A stretch of 64,000 bases of DNA, taken from positions 868,001 to 932,000 of the forward strand of contig CM041196.1 in NCBI GenBank assembly GCA_023078555.1, read 5' to 3'. The notes under the pieces are model-generated. The model had not been told where the DNA came from and searched no databases. It saw only the letters and a program-made list of their open reading frames with translations. The stretch is from Ulva prolifera. Lineage: Eukaryota > Chlorophyta > Ulvophyceae > Ulvales > Ulvaceae. A program made the translations under genes and the position numbers. Shown piece by piece: positions 30,766-50,824 of the stretch (the first letter of the stretch is position 1; the number at the start of each line of letters is the position of its first letter).

Positions 30766-33700
30766 AGGATCCGCGTCGAGCACAAACTGGTATGTGTCGC
30801 CAAAGCCGATGCACATGGCGCCCCAGCGGCCGGAGTTGAAGATCTCCACGCCGCCGAAGTGGACCTCGCAGGCGGCGGATGGCGTTGCGGTGTCGGCCAG
30901 CGGCACGAGCCGCACGTCGTCGGCTGCGGGAGGGCTTCCTCACTCGGAGCAGCCTGCACGCATGCATGGGTGATCTACATAGACACCGAACGCGCGGTGT
31001 GTGCAGGCCGCGCTACGTGTACATGCCAGATTTCCCATAGTGAGTGAAACCGCACCATGGGCCTCGAATTTATATCATGACATACGAATGTCCAACACAA
31101 AATGGAGAGTCACTCCATTGGGTGCTCTCTCGTACATAACGCGCTGGCTGACACTATATGCCAGGAGCATACAGCATGACATAGACGCATGTTCCACTGT
31201 AAAACATGCGATTAAGTGCAAGTTGGGCTGATGAGAGCCTGGGATGTGTAGCTGGGAATTATGTCCCACACGTTGCATGCCAAGGTGATACTTCAGTCTG
31301 ACAGGGAACCTGGGCCGCACCGCTGGGGTTTGAGCACATGAGGGCGACATTGCAGGCATCGTCGGTGCTAAAGAAGCGGAAGGCGCTCTGCCTGAAGACC
31401 TCGCAGTCGCCGAGCTGCTCCTCCCCACCATCACACTGCAGCGCGCTCACCACCCGTGTCACACCCGCGGGCCCAGGCAGTGCCGAGTTGTCGCCAGTGA
31501 TGACCTCAGCGCCGTCGGCGTACCCGAGCTGCCGGCACGCCACCTGCGCGCCGCGGCGGCCGAACAACTCGCCAAAGTCCAGGTCCTGCAGCCGCAAGAA
31601 GACGCCGCGGTCACAGAACTCACGGCGGCCTCGAGGTGGCCGTTATCAGACGCTCCATCAGGGTCGGCGCGGCCGCCCACCAGCCGCGCCTCGCCGTCCA
31701 GTGCCCATGCATTGCATCGCCCATGGCATCCAGGCCTTTTCACCATACAGAAGCCATACGTACCATTGTAGGCTGTACGCATGAACAGGCGAAGGCCATG
31801 TCAAATAAAAAATGTCCTCCAGAGTATTTTTTTTACAAGATGGGCAGTTGCGCTGGTCGGCCATTTTGCCCCGCCAGTTCTGCGTGACAGCACGTGCCAA
31901 CACAGAGGCACAGGCCCGGACGCGCACTGGCGGCGGCATTAAAGCAGAAGAGCTCGAACGTTACACCGCACGCTGCGGTGTTGCCAAAGGTGGCGCGGGC
32001 ACAGTCAGCGAGTTCCGTGTCATCATCGTCACAGAAGGCGACGCCGATCCATGGCGGCGGCAGCGGGGCGGCCTGCGTGTCGGGGTCGCCAAACTGGAAG
32101 AAGGCGCTCGTGAAGGCGAGGCCGGTGCATGCGAGCCGGGCCGTGCACACGTGGCCTGCAGTCGCACAAAGGCAACGCGTCAAGCGCGTGAAGGTATGCG
32201 CATACAGTGTGTTGCGGAGCTGCGGCTGGAGTGCAGCGACGGCAGCTACACCATGGACACCAACAAACATGGCGTTTCGGAGCGAAACCAAGGTATGAAG
32301 CTATGAATTCATTCCTTCGAATCACAGCACATCTGAGACAGTCCTGAAAATGCAAGGTGCCGGTGAGGATCGCTGCCAAAATGACCCTGCACGGTGAGCA
32401 TGACGCTGGGTGATATATCGATATACAGAATGCATGCAGGCATTAGGAATGGGGGTGCGCACGTCGTTGAAGCACTTAAGGCCGACGTATGGAGAGCCCT
32501 CACAGGAATCAAAACGGTTGTCGTCGCCGTTGTAGAACGTGCGCCACACGCCCGCGTGAAAGGTCTGCGGCACGCCGAAGCCCACGTCCGCAGACATCTC
32601 GCCCCCAACCAGCCGGAACGCACCCCCCTGCCCTGCACGCGGGCCCACATTGCGTCCGACAACTGCTGAAATGTCGCGCCAAGGCTGAAGCATGCCCGCC
32701 ACACATCAGACACTTGTTTGGGGTGAGGTGTCTGCGAATTCGCCACCCATATCGTCGAGGAAACTGTTGCCGTTTTTGTTCAGGCAGTCTGTCAGCGTTA
32801 CCTCTGGGCCGCGGCACGACACGCCGGCCAGCGACGTCGTGTCTGAGGGCACCTCCGACTCCTCAGACATGTCATAGTCCGCGTCCGCCACGCGGCCGTT
32901 GACAGGTGTGCCCTGGAGGAAGCCGAGCCGGCGGCACGCGAAGTCGGCGGTGATCGCATCGTCTCCGCGATTGCTGCAGACGGCGACCCAGCGGCCGGCT
33001 TTGAAGATCTCGACGATGCCGCTGTACAGGGGGTTGAAGGGCGAGCCGACGCCGTCGGTGAGGCGCAGCGCACCCTGCTCCTGATGGGCCTCCGAGTCTG
33101 CACAGCCGCTGTGGCAGGTTTTAGGCGACTCAGCAAGCAGCGATGGGGCAGACCTGCCGTTTGGGTGCGGGGCCCTGAAAGTTTCACACATACTTCCAGC
33201 TGAACAGCAGCACCGCCCAGCAGGCGCCCAAACCCCCGCAGGGGGGATGTGACAGGGTGCAACATCCACTCACCCACCAAACATGTTGCAAGCTGCATGT
33301 GGCATTTGAATGACGTCACTGACGCTTGATTTTGTTTTTCAAGTTACGGCAGCTGGGTGCTGGCAATTGCTGGGCATTCCGCATGCATGTGCATCACACG
33401 CTGCATGGCACAGGCGAACCTCGCCCTGCGTGTTTAAGCGGAACGGCTCAGCGACCTCCAGCGAGGCGCCGCCATCAGAGCCGAGGGCCATGCACGCTAC
33501 CTGCGCCGAGTCGGGCGTGAAGGCTTCGGTGCTGCAGACGTCACTCCAGAAGCCCCGCAGGACGATCTCGAGGCGGCCGTACTCAAACGCGGAGCCCGCC
33601 TGCCCGCCCTGGACCGGAGCGAGCCGTCCATGTCTGCACCGCAGAAATTTCATGTCTGTGGCGGAGCCCAATTGCATGCCACCCATGCATAGACGCTCAC

Positions 33701-34174
33701 GGTGGACTGCGGCAGGCGAGCACCTGAACTTGTGGACAGCATCTCGGGTCAACTTTGAAGAATGATAATCACCGTATTGCAGGCTCAATCAAGCCGAAGA
33801 GGGTCCAGGAAAATGTGGCGACCGATGGAGAACCAGCCCTAGGTGGTCGGCCACACTCGGTCGTCAGGCACCTGACAGCACGTGCAGGTGGCATGACTCA
33901 TATGCACGCCACACCGCATTCATCACGTAGCTCTAGGACAGCCGGGGAATGTCGTATGCTGCCAGGGTGAGATTCTGCCCATGCATGCCACACATGCATA
34001 ATGCAGCGGCGCACCAGGGTCTGCGCCGTTGAAGCACAGGATGTTGAGGTCGCCGCTGTGGCTGCAGTCCTGCGACAGGTTCTCGAGGGTCACGCCGGGG
34101 CAGTCGGCCAGGGCCGCCTCGGCGCCGCCAAGCCACATGGGCACCCGCACGAGATCGGTCTCCGCCAGACGGGC

Positions 34175-37100
34175 CTGCACGCACAAGGCCCCCCAGCGTG
34201 GTCGCGTATGGTGCTTCCTGCCCTGCCTCTCTCAATTTGTCTTTGTAACACACAGCGGGAGTGCATGACCCCCTCACTCCACAGGCACTGAGACTGAACA
34301 GCGGGCGTTAACGGGATCGCTGCAGGAAGTGGTTCGGTCAACGAGGTTGACCGATCCGTGGTATCTCGAGATAGATGAATCTATCGATATAGCAACAGCT
34401 ACAGCGCAGCACGACGTCGCGATCGACGGGCCATGGCTCACATGGCAATTGGCCACAGAAGATCCCCATGCCCACATATTGCCATGCATCAGCAGCAAAG
34501 GCTCCAAAGCAGCCCTGTTTGGTGTGCAGTCAGGGCACGGGAGCAAGTATCGGCATCTTCCTCATCTTCAGGGCTGTTTGGCCAGGCATGTACTGGCACG
34601 AAACGTACAGATGAATTCTTAATTGCGTATACACGTTAATTTGGTTGCAAATATGGCAATAGTCGATCTTCAGCGGTGCGTTCCGCCCTGCCGTCGCGCG
34701 ACGTGTTGAAACAGCAGTCGCACGGAGAACCTGGCCTGTTGATAAACAGGAACGCCCGCGAATGACTAGCGCAGCTGCATCTCGCATTGTTTGCACTCGT
34801 ATCATGCGCAGAGTGAGACTACAACCGCATGCTCCGGCGCGATGACTAGGACTGTCGCGTGCAATCAACAGAGCGACCCGAAACCCTCCTGTGGAACATG
34901 CGTGAGTGCTCATGGCACGTACACGATCTAGATGAGGTACATAGGCCGTCTCGTGGTGTGTTGTACACCAATGAGGTGCGAGGTGCGTAGCTCTGCTGAA
35001 GCTTTAAGCTGCGGTGTACTGCGATTGTTACGCACCGGCATGGTGACGCCACCTTGGACCGGCTGCATTCGCTGCAAAGATATATTGCAGCCGAGTAAGA
35101 TCTTGATTGAACCGAGCTGCGGCTTGCGTACGTCAACAACGTGCCGTTGGTGCACACGACCTTCGCGCCAGCTGTCAGCGGACGGCACTGGTACCGCACT
35201 GCTGTGCATACACAGGCAGGAAGACCTATAATGGAGTTGAGGATCACCGGCGACATGCTTCTGTGTACATAGTGCTAGGCTGGATTATTCCTGCGCAGTT
35301 CTGCAGCAGAGGTACACCAGATCTGGGCCGATCGCGTGGGGTGCCACTCTAAGATGCAGCTTTGTTCAGACGTCTGTGAGCTTAGTGCAGGCTGACTGAC
35401 AACCGTGCATTGATATCCGTCATTGCGCATTCGGCAGTGATGTGAACAGTTGAGGTAGCTGCCTCGTTCATGTGCGCATGCCAGCTGTACCCGGCATGCA
35501 CGTTCTCGCATGAACTTCAGCTGCAGGCATTGCGCCACGTCTCGTGCGCGTCTGCCATGTACACGCCAGCATTGCCACACACTTGGTGCACACCTGAATC
35601 AGTGCAAAGCCCAGCTAGGACTGGAAGCATGACACTCCCAGGCATGCACACACACATTGCGGCTTCTTGGTATGGTTCTAAGATGGACATAGGAATGATG
35701 GGCCTGCAGGCTTGCAGATGAAGAAGCTATGCTGCAGCATCTCCCAAGACGTTTGCACCTGAGAGGCTGCGTTTGTACCTCGCATGAGTGATGTGTTGAA
35801 AAGTGTACCTCTGAGACTCGAGATCTGGGATATTGTGCTGTGTGCACATGTTGGTGTTGAGCTGTGCAGTGACCCATGCCCGTGTGTTCAGCACTTAACC
35901 CTCAGCGATGAGTAGGCATGTCATGGGATCGAGAAAAAAGTTCATCGCTGGCACACCACATGATCACATATCTTGTACAACAGTGTGCTTGGGTGCACAG
36001 GTGTTCGATGTTGGGGGCCTGAGGCGTGTTACTGGTGGCAATCAGGACGTTGGCAGGCAATCAGGCCATGCCGGGACCCCGCGAGGTGCAACATCCCATA
36101 TCCCAGCAAGGTAAATTTTCTAGATCTGGTAGTTGTGCCTTGGTTGTTGTCCGGGTCGTCGGCTGGACTGAGATTTCGTGGTTGCTCGCGTGGCAGCCGG
36201 TCGTTGCTATGACTGGGTGTGCTTGGTAGCTCTGCCATATCATGGCCCGGTGTATGTAAACTGTTCATTTGCTCGATCTGGCAGTAAAATAATTTGGCAG
36301 CCATGTAACCTCGAGCTCGAAGTTGCTGACAGAAATGTGATCATTTGCCGCATTGTTTGCTTGGACAGACGAACCATTCAGGCTGTCGTCTCAAGACTCA
36401 TCTGCCTGGAAAACTCGCTGACAGTACACCATCACTGCTGTGCCGCGACAAGTCAGCAAACCAACCAACACATCCGCGTGATCAGGTACAGGAAGCCATT
36501 GCTTTCCCTGATCGGCCGCTGCTCCATGCTATCAGGACAACCTGGGGAGTGGCAGCCTCGTGCATGCCTCGTGCCCGTGCATGGAAGGATGACAGTGCGC
36601 TCCAATCGTGAGGCAATCAGGCGCAGTCACCATGTGAGATGGTCCCCCGTTTCAGGCAAGGCTATGGCCGTGGGTCACAGATAGATGGTATCGCAGGACC
36701 ACAGCAGCTGGCTGAACAGCTTCTATTGACGCATACATCAGTACACCGAGGCTGTTGTGGTCGTTGCACATGGACCGGTGTCGCGCGAAATCTGAGTTGC
36801 CGGCACGTGCGCTGTCACACTGGTTTCAGTGTGGGACCTGCAGTGCTGCCACCCGATGCACCTGCGCCTAGCACTACCTGCGCGTGCAACTACCCACGCA
36901 AAGCAGTGACGACTCACATGAATTTAAGGGGGCACGGCAGAGAAAAGTAACGGCTGTAGCCCATCAGTGTGTGCGCTGTTAAGCCGCGGGTGGAGATGGG
37001 CACGAGCACAGCACGGTCAGGCACCGCCGTGGCTGCCTGGCATGAAGAGCAGTTGCGATTGCTGGAGACCAGCCAAGGAAATGGCACTTGTTACTTCGGG

Positions 37101-37616
37101 AAAACATTCATCTGCCCAACAAGCTAGCCTACCATTCTGGCTCAACAGGGACACGGAACGAGAGCACCCCCGCAGGGCTGCACCCACATGGAAACACCGC
37201 ACTGCGGCCGCACTGCACACACAGCGCCGCCACAGGCACACACAACAAAGCACACAGACAGCAAATCATGTAATTGTCACAGCAGCAAGGCCTGCATCTG
37301 CAGCAGAGTGCAGGCCAGTGTAGCCGGTCGGGGGGTCAGCTGCGTCGAAGGGTGCGATTAAACGAATGTCAGTCGCTGGCACCCCGCAGCAGCACGATGG
37401 GCAAGGGCGCGACCTGACTGAAAACACACCCCCCACCAACGGAGCATGGAGTAGGGACTTCATGCATGCTGAAGTTCGCCAAGCCACGCATGGCACGTGT
37501 ACTGGGCCCGATGGGACGGCCCAATGATCGATCCACGGCGATCACGGGGCTCCACCTGGGCCTGCTAGCGCACCAGGCACAGTGCTCATCGGGGCGGAGC
37601 ACGCTCAGGCGCACGG
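34175..37616. other. Spacer between SRCR copy 3 and the ABCC gene
   Basis: No coding exon could be supported. Spacer repeat R copy 3 occupies about 34.65-35.5 kb. The 21-base segment shared with position 437 is at 34254-34274. An open frame at 36178-36684 on the plus strand resembles nothing I know and has no supporting context. The 3' UTR of the ABCC gene should lie just below 37617. Confidence 0.5.
34650..35520. repeat. Spacer repeat R, copy 3
   Basis: Colinear with 25010-25850 over about 850 bases, with many substitutions and small gaps. It lies upstream of SRCR copy 3, as copies 1 and 2 lie upstream of genes 1 and 2, which supports duplication of gene plus upstream spacer together. Confidence 0.7.
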
Positions 37617-45125
<7,509 letters not shown>

Positions 45126-45497
45126 GGTGTATGCCTGTCGACGCGAAACTTCACAGACACGTAAACGCTTCACGCGAAAGTGTATAACAAGACAAAAACA
45201 GCGAAACAGCTAAGTTGCAATTACCATGCCTTTGAGCCCAGGCTCAGCGCTTTACTACTGTGCGGACACCGTCTACCAAAGCCAGGTTCTGTGGCAAGCT
45301 TTTGAATGGGCAGCCCTAGCGAACATGGACGCTCTACAACAGTCCACGAAGTAACGTTAATCCTGAAATGGTCTTGTACAAATGCCCTGGGGCAGAGCAT
45401 AGAATGCGTGTTTGTGGCAGTGTCATGATGTAAGCTTTGGCACCGGAAGCTTGCGTGGCCACACGTGTCATTGCGTCGGTTTGCGGACAGCGCTCGT

Positions 45498-46023
45498 TCA
45501 TGACAGCCGCATGTCTTTCACACGATCTCCAATGAACGCCTTGGATACAACAGCCGGCCACTCCTCCACCGCATCTTCAGCTAGGAACACGTGGTACGCG
45601 GAGTCAACAAAAGAAGACGCATTGACTACTATCCTGGTTCGGACCTCGTGTGTGTCTGCTATCGCGAGTATGCAAGACCCGAATCCAATTCTGGCGTAGT
45701 TCTTTAGCTTATCTGGGTAAATTTGACATTTGTGAAGGCTGGAGCGTGAGTACTGAAGGTGAGAGGAGCCGCCCGCCACACTATTCCGTTGTGCTTGCCC
45801 GACCGCTAGCATGCGCACTGTGCCAAATGTCCAGTCAATCGGCGCACACGAAATGTCTTTAGCGGCGCTCACGCGACAAGTTCACATAGTATACGTTGCC
45901 CTGATTGAGATGCTGGCGCCTGTGTCGCGCAGGGCGGTCCATTTTCGCGATGCACGTTACACACGATCGGCGATAGATTATCGTATCGTCAGCCGACATC
46001 AATTCCGCTGGTGCCTCGGACAT
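45498..46023 (-). CDS. Doubtful small gene of unknown function
   Basis: Two minus-strand open frames lie head to tail. One, 45859-46023 (54 codons), begins MSEAPAELMSADDT. The other, 45498-45872 (124 codons), ends EEWPAVVSKAFIGDRVKDMRLS. A GTGAGC donor near the end of the first and AG acceptors in the second could join them, but no single junction is clearly best. Base use is less GC-rich than in the SRCR or ABCC exons. I recognise no family. It lies upstream of the ABCC start in the same orientation. It may be a real gene, part of one extending to about 46.3 kb, or chance. Confidence 0.25.
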
Positions 46024-46325
46024 TTGCGCCGAATTTTTGAATTGTCTTTCGCAAGCATGTGCTTCAAGCGTGAACCAAGCCCCGATACCACAGCGGGGCT
46101 CGTTTACGCAGGAACTCGTTCTTCCCGTAACAGTGTTGTCTACATACGGTGTGCACAGAAATGAATTTGTTGCTTAAACGGTGCACATCTCCACTTGGTA
46201 GGTATTGCGGGAAGCCATGGCGCAGTGAACCGTTGCTCCTTTGGAGACACGAACAGCAATACATCATACGGCAGGGCTCCGAACATCTCCCAAGCTCGCC
46301 TACAAGCATGTTCCATGGAGCTCAA

Positions 46326-48790
46326 GACACGGCATCGCTGTTTGCTTTACTCAAGGTGGTCTGGGGGCAGGAGAATCATGCCAACCATCCTGACAACGCT
46401 GTTGCCAAAAGAATGTGGGCATGGTTTATTACATATGATTGCCACATTTATAATTGGCTCTGATCACGGAGATGGCCACAATCCTGACAGCTGGCAGCTG
46501 GAATTAATAATTGATGTGCTGATTTGACACAGGCTTGTTCACATGCCTCGCAAGGCCACCTGGCCTGTGCCTATGCAAGCCTGGCTTCTGCTGGACACAT
46601 CCTGAATCGGGCTGACTTCCTTGACCGCAGGCTGCTAGCAGAGCGTCTGAGGGTCCTACTTTCGCTGAATGTTCTGTCGGAGACTTCCAGTTTGCAGTTT
46701 CTGTGTGCCCAATACACCGCAGATCCCATCACGGCCACACACTGGGGGACACATCGCTGATTTAAACATCACTGATCTACTGAACGCACAGACCGAGCCT
46801 CAGACAGTGCATCCAACCTCATCACGGGGGTCCTTCAAGAAGCCATGTCTATTCCCTGTTTCAGGCAAATGTGGTTGTCTTCCAGGCAAGACAGCCACCC
46901 ATGTGGCACGGCACTGCATTGCGGACTGTATTCCAACAGGGAGTGTTGCTCACGCATGCCATCACCAACTTCATGTAGCTCATGTATCACGTGCAGCTGT
47001 GTGATGTTCGGAAGCTGAGCATTAATTTGGCGCCAGGACTGGGGCTGGTGGCAGTAGTGTGAGTGCGTTCCAAGGACAGAGCCTGTGAGCAGCTGTGACG
47101 GTCAGCCTTGGCTACTTCAAGTATGTGGTCTCCCATGCATCGGGTCTTCCTTTGCTTGGCATGTGTTCCCTGTCCCCAGTACACTTCAGATTATGGCATG
47201 GACGACGTGAGTGATGGTCAGGTCTGTGAAGTAATTCCAGGAACTGGGAGATTGTTTCGGTCTGTACGAAAGCAGATGAGTGGCACAGGCTAGCGCCTGA
47301 CAAAGATTTCACATGTGCTGCAATGGAATATATTGAGCAAACTTGGGAATTTCACAGAGGTGCAGGAGAATGTGAACTCAAACAACTGACGAGCCTCACA
47401 CCAAGTATGACAGAACATGAACGAGATGGTGTCACTTGTTACTTGAGCGGTGCAGGTTGATTCCCAGACCATCATCCCACAAGCCTTCCGGACTTCTCCA
47501 GGGAATGCTCAGCCACTGCGTGGCCCGACAGCTGTGTAGTGAAGCATTGATTGCCATGCATCACAGTGTGGTGTGAGGACAGTGGTCTGGACCTGATTGA
47601 TCGTACATGCATCTCGTCCACACTATACTGTTGGCGCCTCCAGAGGCCATCATGACTCCTCACTTTGTGGCACCTAACAGATTCGCAGCCCTGTTAGCCT
47701 AGGCCTTGAACAACCCACACAGGGAACAACAATCCCTAGTCATGACCACATACCTTCCACCCACAGTTTGTGGCCTAGCTGGAACTGATTTTTTTAATCC
47801 TGAAGCCTACAACACGAGCGTCCTTCAGTTGTCAGTTCACCGATGCATGAGCCACAGAGGGCTTCCAGGTGGGCATGCATCCCGGTCGAGCAGCCGGGGG
47901 GCGACAACCCAGACATCCGCAACTCCCCAACCTTGCGACGGGCTGCTGCTCTGGGATGCTGCTCTTGGAATTATGTCGGCTTTATTGTCCAGCAGTTGCA
48001 GGCAGATAGAACTGAGGCGTTGAGCATGGCCGCGCACACAGCAAGCAGAGGCTGGACGGAGCCAATTGGGCCACATATGCTTCGACCAGGCGTTCAAGGA
48101 AGGCACAGCATGGCCCCACACAGTAGCAGAGCTGTCGTTCAAGTGCTTTATGAACGATATCTGTGACTTTGTGATGCATCGTCGGGGTCCCTTAACGGGG
48201 CTGCAAGCTTAAATGCACTCACAGGGAGCGTCCCGACGACGGCAGCCCGCGATGCCGTTGGTGCCAGTTGATGACATATTGCGAGGACTTGGGCCATTGC
48301 ATGGCAGAGTACCGCATCTTCACACCAGGGTGTGCGCCCGAAAGTAGTGTTTCACATATCCACGCAGGGCGTGCGTGACAAGTTCTCCCAGTCCGATGTG
48401 CTGCCAGCGCCGCCGTCGAAAGTGCTGGACTGCTTCAGTGTGCACCTTTGCAGCAGCTATTGAGCGCGCAGCCTGGAGGTGCAGCACATTGCGGCGCGTG
48501 AGGCAGCAGAGCACTCGCCCACAGGAGTGCGCCCTTCTCTGAATGTTACTTATCACACACAGCACCTGCATGTATAAGAGGCAGGATTAGCAATGCTTGA
48601 CCACCGGGCCTGGCCGCAATGTATGCAATTCCTCGTGTGGCCCGCATGGCAGGTGGAGGTCACAAGCGTCAACTGTTTGCATGTGCATGCTGTAAAGAGG
48701 GTTGGCATATGTCGGCAAATGTCCGCTATGTACATGCGGGCTGCGCGATGGCTTTCTGCTCTTCCTAGCTCTTCGCGTTTCCGGTCACGG
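46326..48790. other. Stretch without recognised gene
   Basis: Several open frames under 110 codons occur on both strands, but none shows a known domain, a repeat relationship to its neighbours or a consistent splice pattern. At about 48288 there is a GGCCATTGCATGGCAGAG motif resembling the 3' end of the non-LTR element described at 48.8-51.7 kb. The rest looks like unannotated or eroded sequence. Confidence 0.4.
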
Positions 48791-48795
48791 TGCGT

Positions 48796-49038
48796 AGCGG
48801 CCACGGGCCAGCCATTAAGTTACACATATCTGGCCATTGTATGGCAAAGCAAACAAACAACATCAAGCCAACCCAGCGACCGGCTGCCACACCAGCAACC
48901 ACAAGAAAGCATCACAGCAAAAAACCCCAGACAACAACCAACCACAAATGCATCAAACGCCCCACGACCAGAGCACTCAACCCACAAAGTCATCCACCGG
49001 CACATCAAAGCCATGGGTGAAAGCGGCCACGGGCAGCC
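48796..49038 (-). mobile_element. Non-LTR retrotransposon copy 1: 5'-truncated, with target duplication
   Basis: The inserted body is about 48814-49021. It holds the 3' UTR and the last codons (HGFDVPVDDFVG) of the element best seen at 50835-51729. Flanks AGCGGCCACGGGC(C)AGCC at 48796-48813 and 49022-49038 are a 17-18-base target duplication. Truncation at the 5' end and long duplications are the usual result of target-primed reverse transcription. There is no poly(A) tail; the 3' end is AACTT. Confidence 0.8.
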
Positions 49039-49380
49039 GTGGCTGATGCGCTCCGCTGCATGCAAATCGCTCCGCTCTCTTCGCGCCTGCCGCATCAAGC
49101 TGTGCAGGACCGCGTCGCTGCGCAACTTCAGCTAGTGTTGACGATGTGGCATCGAGACCAAGCCACTGACGCGCAGCCCAAAGCGGAGGGTCTTGGTGAG
49201 GGCATGGTTGCCGATGGTGGTTAAGTGCTTCCGGCCAGGCAGTCCGAGCCAGAAGGCGATGGCGGTGACACCACCGGTGCTGCGCAAGCGCGTGCCGCTG
49301 CACTTGCCATCTCTGTCCCCTATTCAGCACATCGAGGAACGCCTTCCCATCCCTGTCACCTTCAGACATGGAATTTGAAT
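49039..49380 (-). mobile_element. Older non-LTR retrotransposon relic
   Basis: One minus-strand frame reads GRKHLTTIGNHALTKTLR and continues RVSGLVSMPHR, similar to the TTIGNHSLTTIL region at the truncated 5' edge of the copy at 50835-51729. Copy 1 is inserted at its left side. The frame is broken by stops and it looks old. Confidence 0.5.
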
Positions 49381-49904
49381 ATTGCAAATCTGAGACCACA
49401 TACCGTACATCGGCGAGCTCCTCTGTTTTAATTGTTGTAGTTTTGATCATCTGCGCAAATGCGGTAGTATTCATATCGTGATGTGGAGGTGCAGTTTCAC
49501 ACTCCTTTATTCTCAAGTGCAGCCATGTCACGCGTGCGGTTTGTAATATGCTTTCCACATGGCGCATAAGCAAAACTGCACGAGATATGGGCTCCCGGTC
49601 ACATCGCAAATGGTCAAAGAGTGGAAACATTGTGGCTTCTGTGCTGAAAATGGGGACATTGGCTCAACGCGAGGCAAATACATCGCGGCAACAACACTCA
49701 TACACGGCCTCTCCAACCGATGTACGCAACACGGCTGCCACTGTAGGGGCACCTGTTCCGATGTTGGCCCCTCGTCAAGATCCCTGAGAAGGAACCGCAA
49801 AAAACCCCCGCATCAGACCTCGCAACAGCGATAGCTTCTCCGCATGGCTTGTCGCGTCGCCCTCTCACAGCAGCACCTGTTGCCCACACAACTGCTCAAT
49901 TACA

Positions 49905-50330
49905 ATGTCGCGGGCCATTGCATGGCAGAGCAACCAAACAAAATCAACTGATTGCAACGATTGGCATCCACGTGAGCAACTACCAAATTTCACTCCATAT
50001 GCTCATCTGGACAACAACCTTGGCACAACTACAGCAAACGCTCCCTGAAAAGAGATCTTGACTCACAAATCATCCACCGCCACATCAAAGCCCGGCGTGA
50101 ACTGCTTCCCGCACGACCGGGCGACGGCCGTCAGCGTGTGCACATACGTACGTGCATTCCATTTTTGCAGCGCACATGAAATCAACTTGTATGCCGTCAT
50201 CATAGACTCCGACTTGAAAACCCGGCCTGATGTCGCGGCAATCTCGCCCAACTCCTAGATGTAGTCCTCTGCCCGCTGGTAGTGCTCTGTTCCTTGCGCC
50301 TGACTCTTCGTCCAATGTGTTCGTGACTCC
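49905..50330 (-). mobile_element. Non-LTR retrotransposon copy, diverged
   Basis: It holds a variant 3' end (GGGCCATTGCATGGCAGAGC) and then, at about 50070-50260, a frame reading FDVAVDDL backwards through the ARTYVHTLTAVARSCGK segment that matches the C-terminus of the element at 50835-51729. Several substitutions and at least one internal stop make it an old copy. Its flanks were not resolved. Confidence 0.6.
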
Positions 50331-50673
50331 AGTGTGGCGATCTGCTCATGTGCGCCACAGGGTTGGGTCGGGCCCGATCCCCCGATGTCGGGATTTTTCA
50401 AATCGGGCCCGATACATCGGGAATTTTAAAATACCGAATCCGAATTCGTCTAGATCCGGATAAGCAAGTTGAGTATTTAGGGATGTCTACAATTGGATGC
50501 ATTTCGATCAAGCTGCCAAAAGTTTGACAGAAATTTGATGCCAATGAAGCAAGAACACATCATCATAGCGCTATGCTTGTTGTCATACATGAGTCGTGAT
50601 GCATTGACATGAGCATCATTCACTGATGGCACTGCTGTTCGGATCTGCACAATCATCAGATCACGACAGCACT

Positions 50674-50779
50674 CCACAAGGCAATCCGGTCTCTCAAGTT
50701 ACACATATCTGGCCATTGTATGGCAAAGCAAACAAACAACACCAAGCCAACCCAGCGACCGGCCACAAGGCAAGCCGGT
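50674..50779 (-). mobile_element. Non-LTR retrotransposon copy: 72-bp 3' stub with 17-bp target duplication
   Basis: The inserted body is about 50691-50762 and contains only the last bases of the element's 3' UTR. Flanks CCACAAGGCAATCCGGT (50674-50690) and CCACAAGGCAAGCCGGT (50763-50779) differ at one base. Extreme 5' truncation with an intact 3' end is characteristic of target-primed reverse transcription. Confidence 0.85.
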
Positions 50780-50824
50780 GGGTGCAAAGCCACCTGATTA
50801 ATAAATAGCAATTGCTTCTTTATA

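Larger units (their letters stand above)
28967..34174 (-). pseudogene. SRCR copy 3: decayed paralogue of SRCR genes 1 and 2
   Basis: Homologues of these exons remain, in coding order: domain 2 C-half (34015-34174, five codons shorter), domain 3 N-half (33420-33633, one base short, frame lost), domain 4 (about 32730-33097, 3' end missing), domain 6 N-half (32463-32632, intact) and C-half (31926-32155, frame altered near its start), domain 7 (31321 to about 31709, acceptor AG changed and frame broken), domain 8 (about 30190-30953, split by a MITE at 30469-30691 and further extra bases to about 30765) and the Pro/Arg-rich tail (28967-29317, frame changed in the Pro repeats but same stop). The signal exon, domain 1, domain 2 N-half, domain 3 C-half and domain 5 are missing. 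So many independent lesions make a functional product very unlikely. Partial transcription cannot be excluded. Confidence 0.88.

Noticed and set aside
36178-36684. Plus-strand frame of 168 codons as a gene
   Set aside because: No recognisable domain, no paralogue, no splice partners; length is within chance for this composition.
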